NCBI GenBank assembly: GCA_902512065.1
Contig: CABXHU010000005.1
Location: forward strand, 19,320-83,319
DNA from: an uncultured Bacteroidota bacterium
GTDB taxonomy: Bacteria > Bacteroidota > Bacteroidia > Flavobacteriales > Flavobacteriaceae
Length of the DNA stretch: 64,000 nt
Direction: 5' to 3'
A program made the translations under genes and the position numbers. Each line of letters opens with the position of its first letter. Positions within the stretch are counted from its first letter, which is position 1. This document shows, piece after piece, positions 61,178 through 64,000 of this stretch. The notes below the pieces were generated by a model, which was not told the origin of the DNA, did no database searches, and was given only the letters and a program-made list of their open reading frames with translations.

Positions 61178-63037
61178 TTAGTTAGCTTTTTTATTAACAT
61201 TATCTATATAAGTATTCTTATTGTCTTTTTTTCCAAGTTTTATCGTCTTGGAATTATCTGTTGTATCTGTTATTTCTACTGCATTGGTCTTAGTATTATA
61301 ATTGATATTAATATCGCCCTTTAACCATTTGCTTCGTTCTTTAACTATACTCTCTTTTTTAGCGATTAAGTCCTTTAATTCTTTAGGATAGTTAAGTTCT
61401 CTATCAGGATATTCTATTATTCCTTTAGCTTCATTGTAAACACCTGTAATCATTAATTCCTGTTCTTTTAATAGTGAGTTAAGTTTAAGTTCATCTGCAT
61501 AACTCCATTTACTTAACTGTAAATCAAGTGCCTTAAGTTCCTCTTTTTTTCCTGTACCAAATAATCCAAACCAACTTAAACCTCCTTTTGCTTCTCCTGT
61601 TTTATAGTCAGTTATTATTGATAGCTTCTTGTCTTTATGAACTTGGTATAATAGTTTGATAAGATTATTAACTCCAAATACCCTTAAAACTTCTATATGG
61701 TATATGTCAAGTTCATCTTGTGAAACTGTTGTATAGTTATTATAAGTTCTTTTTGAAGTTCTATGTCCTAACGAAACTGAAAGCATATCGCCCTCAACTT
61801 TTAAATGACCTCTCATTATTTGAGTAAAAGTATTTCTTGCTTGAGATATCATATAACCTCCTGTAATTTTCTTTAACTGTTTAGTATAAGTATTCAGTAA
61901 GTTTTTCCAGTCCTGTTTTCCTTTATCTGTATTGTAGTTAATATTATAGATTCTAACTTTATCACTTCCTTTATAAGCATATTCAGGACGATTATGAGCA
62001 ACCATTCTTTTTAATAACCTTAATATTAAAAGAGTAGGGAATTGGTTAAATAATATCTTAATGCCTACATTACTTTTAGTCCTTTTACCAACGATATACT
62101 GCTTTTCTAAGAATGTTTTACCCTTTGTGTCTATTAGCTTATGATAATCTGGTAAATAGTGCTTAAAATCCTTTACTGGTTTCCCTGATTCGTCTTTAAT
62201 CCACTCCTCGTTTAAACAACATATATCAGCACCATTTAAACCCCTTAAACTGAACGATAGTAAGCAAAACAAATATGCTTCAAACCATTGAGGATTATCG
62301 CCAATATTAACGATAGCATTGCTTAATGCTTCTTTAGGTATTTCTGATTTAACGACTGGTTCGTCTGGTCTTAATGTTTCTTTAAAAGGTTTTCCTTTAG
62401 TGTCAGGATTCCATTGATAACCATAATTTAAATACTTTAGATAATCGTTCTTAGTGTTATTCTTTAACCAAGTCATATCCTTTAATATTAAACCTTCTAT
62501 TTTCCTTATATCAGATTCGTTAGATAGGTGTTCGTAATCAATTTCTGCATATTGATATTGTTTAAGTCGCATCATTCCACTTTGAACTGCCTGTATATAA
62601 GTCATCGCTTTTCTAATAGTCGCTTTCGTCTTCTTTTTCTTTAGTCCATTAGTTTCTATGGAGTTTAATATTATTCCAGTAGTACTTTTTCCAAGTAAAA
62701 TATCAAATGCTTCTATATAACTTATTTCGCCAGAAGCTATCCTAAACCTACAATCCTCCTGTTTCTGTTTATATTCTCCTATCCACTTTGATAATTCTTT
62801 ATGCTTTTCAGGATTCTTTATAGTTTCTGCTTTTTTATCCCACTCGCTATGTAGAACCTCAAATCCAGTAGATTTAAACCTTTTGAAATGAGTACCATAA
62901 GAGTATTTAATTGATAAAGTATGTCTGTTTAGAGTGTCTTTAGGGTTAAATTTCATATTAAAAGTTAACTTAAGACGATGAGTCTTTTTCCTGTTACGCA
63001 AGTTGAACTTTTCCCCAATTTTACTCATAGTTTTCAT
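61178..63037 (-). CDS. Tyrosine integrase with long C-terminal extension
   Basis: 619 residues from ATG 63037 (63028 also possible). The N-terminal arm-binding region (HRLKLTFNMKFNPKDTLN ... FKRFKSTGFEVLHSEWDKKA) and core-binding domain precede the catalytic domain: Arg265 (SLRGLNGAD), Arg401 (SQARNTFTQIM), His425 (LGHRTSK), and Tyr432 or Tyr435 (RTYNNYTT). Normal tyrosine recombinases end soon after the Tyr; this one continues for about 150 residues (LSWFGLFGTGKKEELKALDL, INYNTKTNAVEIT). Located at the right end beside the attachment repeat, as usual for integrases. Confidence 0.9.
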   Translation of the reverse strand: MKTMSKIGEKFNLRNRKKTHRLKLTFNMKFNPKDTLNRHTLSIKYSYGTHFKRFKSTGFEVLHSEWDKKAETIKNPEKHKELSKWIGEYKQKQEDCRFRIASGEISYIEAFDILLGKSTTGIILNSIETNGLKKKKTKATIRKAMTYIQAVQSGMMRLKQYQYAEIDYEHLSNESDIRKIEGLILKDMTWLKNNTKNDYLKYLNYGYQWNPDTKGKPFKETLRPDEPVVKSEIPKEALSNAIVNIGDNPQWFEAYLFCLLSFSLRGLNGADICCLNEEWIKDESGKPVKDFKHYLPDYHKLIDTKGKTFLEKQYIVGKRTKSNVGIKILFNQFPTLLILRLLKRMVAHNRPEYAYKGSDKVRIYNINYNTDKGKQDWKNLLNTYTKQLKKITGGYMISQARNTFTQIMRGHLKVEGDMLSVSLGHRTSKRTYNNYTTVSQDELDIYHIEVLRVFGVNNLIKLLYQVHKDKKLSIITDYKTGEAKGGLSWFGLFGTGKKEELKALDLQLSKWSYADELKLNSLLKEQELMITGVYNEAKGIIEYPDRELNYPKELKDLIAKKESIVKERSKWLKGDININYNTKTNAVEITDTTDNSKTIKLGKKDNKNTYIDNVNKKAN

Positions 63038-63041
63038 AAAA

Positions 63042-63062
63042 TGTCTTTTTAATGTCTTTTTA
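63042..63062 (+). repeat. Right paired TGTCTTTTTA repeats (putative integrase arm sites)
   Basis: Copies at 63042-63051 and 63053-63062, 11 bp apart, matching the left pair in sequence, spacing and strand. They lie just upstream of the integrase ATG, so integrase binding here could also repress its own gene. Confidence 0.65.
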
Positions 63063-63158
63063 AGCAAAACATTATTAAAGATATAATTTGTATATTTACA
63101 GGGCTAAAGGTAAGGATTAATCTATTATCTAACAAATAGATATCAATAAAACTTTTCA

Positions 63159-63200
63159 TTGGTAAGGAAGAGGTCACGAGTTCAATTCTCGTCATTGGCT
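63159..63200 (+). pseudogene. Displaced 3' half of the original tRNA-Thr(GGT)
   Basis: Starts at the anticodon loop (TTGGTAAGGAA) and runs through a complete T arm (ACGAG/CTCGT around TTCAATT) to CATTGGC and discriminator T. There is no 5' half. It is the right attachment site (attR-type) of the element, and probably the host's former tRNA end. It ends 3 bases before the LRR gene stop. Confidence 0.88.
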
Positions 63201-63203
63201 CAT

Positions 63204-64000
63204 CTAATCACAATCTACAGAAACTGTGACAAGACCAGAATAATTCCACTCAAATTCAAGTGGAGGATTGTTTATATTATCTAATTGGGCTTGACTTACT
63301 TTAATACAAGTTAAATTAGGATTATTCGATGCAGAAAATTTCATAAGATTCTCAATCATAGAAATATCTAATGTTCCTTCTAGGTTACACGAACTAACAT
63401 TCAATTCATATAATTGAGTATTAGCGGATAAGTCTATTGAAGTTATAGGGCTACTTTCTATACTAAACTCTACTAATGAAACTAAATTACTTATGTCGAT
63501 TTCTGAAATATTATTTCCTCCAAGTTTCAGTTGCAGTAAGTTGTTATTATTAGAAATATCAACAGAAGTAAGATTATTGTTGCCAAGACTTAAGCCCTCA
63601 AGCTGAGTTAAATTTGATAAATCAAAATAACCTCCTGGCCCTATGTATCCTGACATTCCACCCAATGCTATATTAGGTAGTGCTATATGTTCCATTGAAA
63701 AATTACTAGAAAAATCTAATTCTGGTATGATTTTATTATTATCCAAAGAAATAATCTCTAAATGAGGATTTCCACTTGTATCAATCTTATAAAAGCTGTT
63801 AAAATTTAAGTATAAGAACTTTAGTTGACTATTTTGAGTAATATTGATGCTATCTAAATCATTTCCTGTTAAATTTAAGCCTATTAAACTTGGAAATGCC
63901 TCAATTCCTGCAAGATTAATTAGTCTATTTGAAAATCTAGTTTCATAATTCATATAATCTTCGTAATCACAGATTATATCTCCATTTTCATCATAGCATG
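63204..64000 (-). CDS. Leucine-rich-repeat surface protein (5' end outside window)
   Basis: The frame is open to the last base of the window, beyond the first in-window ATG at 63953, so only the C-terminal part is seen. Repeats of about 20-22 residues read LxxLxLxxNxLxxIDIS (e.g. LEGLSLGNNNLTSVDISNN). It closes with an LRR-cap-like LTCIKVSQAQLDNINN and VSVDCD. No type IX sorting domain follows, although most flavobacterial relatives have one. Stop TAG is right beside the displaced tRNA fragment. Confidence 0.82.
   Translation of the reverse strand, partial: CYDENGDIICDYEDYMNYETRFSNRLINLAGIEAFPSLIGLNLTGNDLDSINITQNSQLKFLYLNFNSFYKIDTSGNPHLEIISLDNNKIIPELDFSSNFSMEHIALPNIALGGMSGYIGPGGYFDLSNLTQLEGLSLGNNNLTSVDISNNNNLLQLKLGGNNISEIDISNLVSLVEFSIESSPITSIDLSANTQLYELNVSSCNLEGTLDISMIENLMKFSASNNPNLTCIKVSQAQLDNINNPPLEFEWNYSGLVTVSVDCD

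Larger units (their letters stand above)
58053..63201. mobile_element. About 5.1 kb integrated element in tRNA-Thr(GGT)
   Basis: Bounded by 43-bp direct repeats (58053-58095 and 63159-63201, 37/43 identical, with a perfect TTGGTAAGGAA core) covering the tRNA anticodon loop to its 3' end. Contents: lipoprotein and HNH nuclease (plus strand), then on the minus strand a small membrane protein, a GRPKGS-type protein, an orphan 183-residue protein, two ribbon-helix-helix-like proteins (one clear, one probable), a HUH Rep-like protein and a tyrosine integrase next to the right end. Paired TGTCTTTTTA repeats occur near both ends. No conjugation, capsid or packaging motor genes are seen. It looks like a minimal integrative plasmid or satellite. 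The neighbouring host genes that would normally follow this tRNA cluster (tuf and secE) are absent from the window. Confidence 0.88.

Noticed and set aside
61106..61324. 72-codon plus-strand frame opposite the integrase 3' end
   Set aside because: Low-complexity Ile/Phe-rich translation, overlaps the antisense end of the integrase gene by about 150 bases, and has no signal or motif beyond AT-rich hydrophobicity.

Overview
The window is chromosomal DNA from a member of the Bacteroidota, most likely a marine flavobacterium. The DNA is AT-rich. Several genes are preceded by the Bacteroidota -7 box TAnnTTTG. Five proteins carry type IX secretion (T9SS) C-terminal sorting domains, and many lipoproteins and Bacteroidota-typical families are present (DUF4920, DUF1684, NamZ/DUF1343, M49 peptidase, glutamine synthetase type II).

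Layout. 1-4050: 3' part of a very large secreted beta-helix protein, then tRNA-Arg(ACG). 4255-14617: mixed housekeeping and secreted proteins (MarC, lipoproteins, an operon of a TonB-plug-like lipoprotein, S8 protease and SOUL protein, a secreted endonuclease I, a Ca/Na antiporter, glutamine synthetase). 14894-20017: purM, prfA, pyrF, a zinc-type CDF exporter, a PqqB-like metallohydrolase, and a 33-residue protein with 12 cysteines that looks like a metallothionein. 20053-24895 (minus): an M14 carboxypeptidase, an amidohydrolase, and a membrane methyltransferase-like gene with no ATG/GTG/TTG start. 24987-29808: a lipoprotein and a run of surface-protein genes (T9SS mini-protein, outer membrane barrel, collagen-like protein, BspA-type repeats). 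29798-43036: YdjM-like protein, crcB, dipeptidyl peptidase III, MazG-like, ilvE, TIGR01777 epimerase, grpE-dnaJ, ABC exporter, sigma-54 regulator, M28 peptidase, kdsA. 43233-44009: an unrecognised four-helix membrane protein with its own promoter and a strong terminator. 44135-50587: a surface polysaccharide cluster with flippase, sulfotransferase, glycosyltransferases and an FdtA-type ketoisomerase. 50584-56377: ftsE, namZ, LolC-like permease, cysteine synthase, alanine symporter. 56458-58094: rpsU with an exceptional Shine-Dalgarno sequence, xerC, then tRNA-Thr, Tyr, Gly and Thr.

The most interesting region is 58053-63201. It is a roughly 5.1 kb integrated element sitting in the last tRNA-Thr gene. 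It is bounded by 43-bp imperfect direct repeats of the tRNA 3' half, and near each end is a pair of TGTCTTTTTA repeats spaced 11 bp apart, probably integrase arm sites. It encodes a tyrosine integrase with an unusual C-terminal extension, a small HUH-type Rep-like protein, one clear and one probable ribbon-helix-helix protein, several unrecognised small proteins, an HNH nuclease and a lipoprotein. The gap between rep and int holds an inverted repeat and phased G-runs that could be an origin. No capsid, terminase large subunit, Zot or conjugation genes are seen. It looks like a minimal integrative replicon or satellite. To its right lies the 3' end of a leucine-rich-repeat protein gene that runs off the window.
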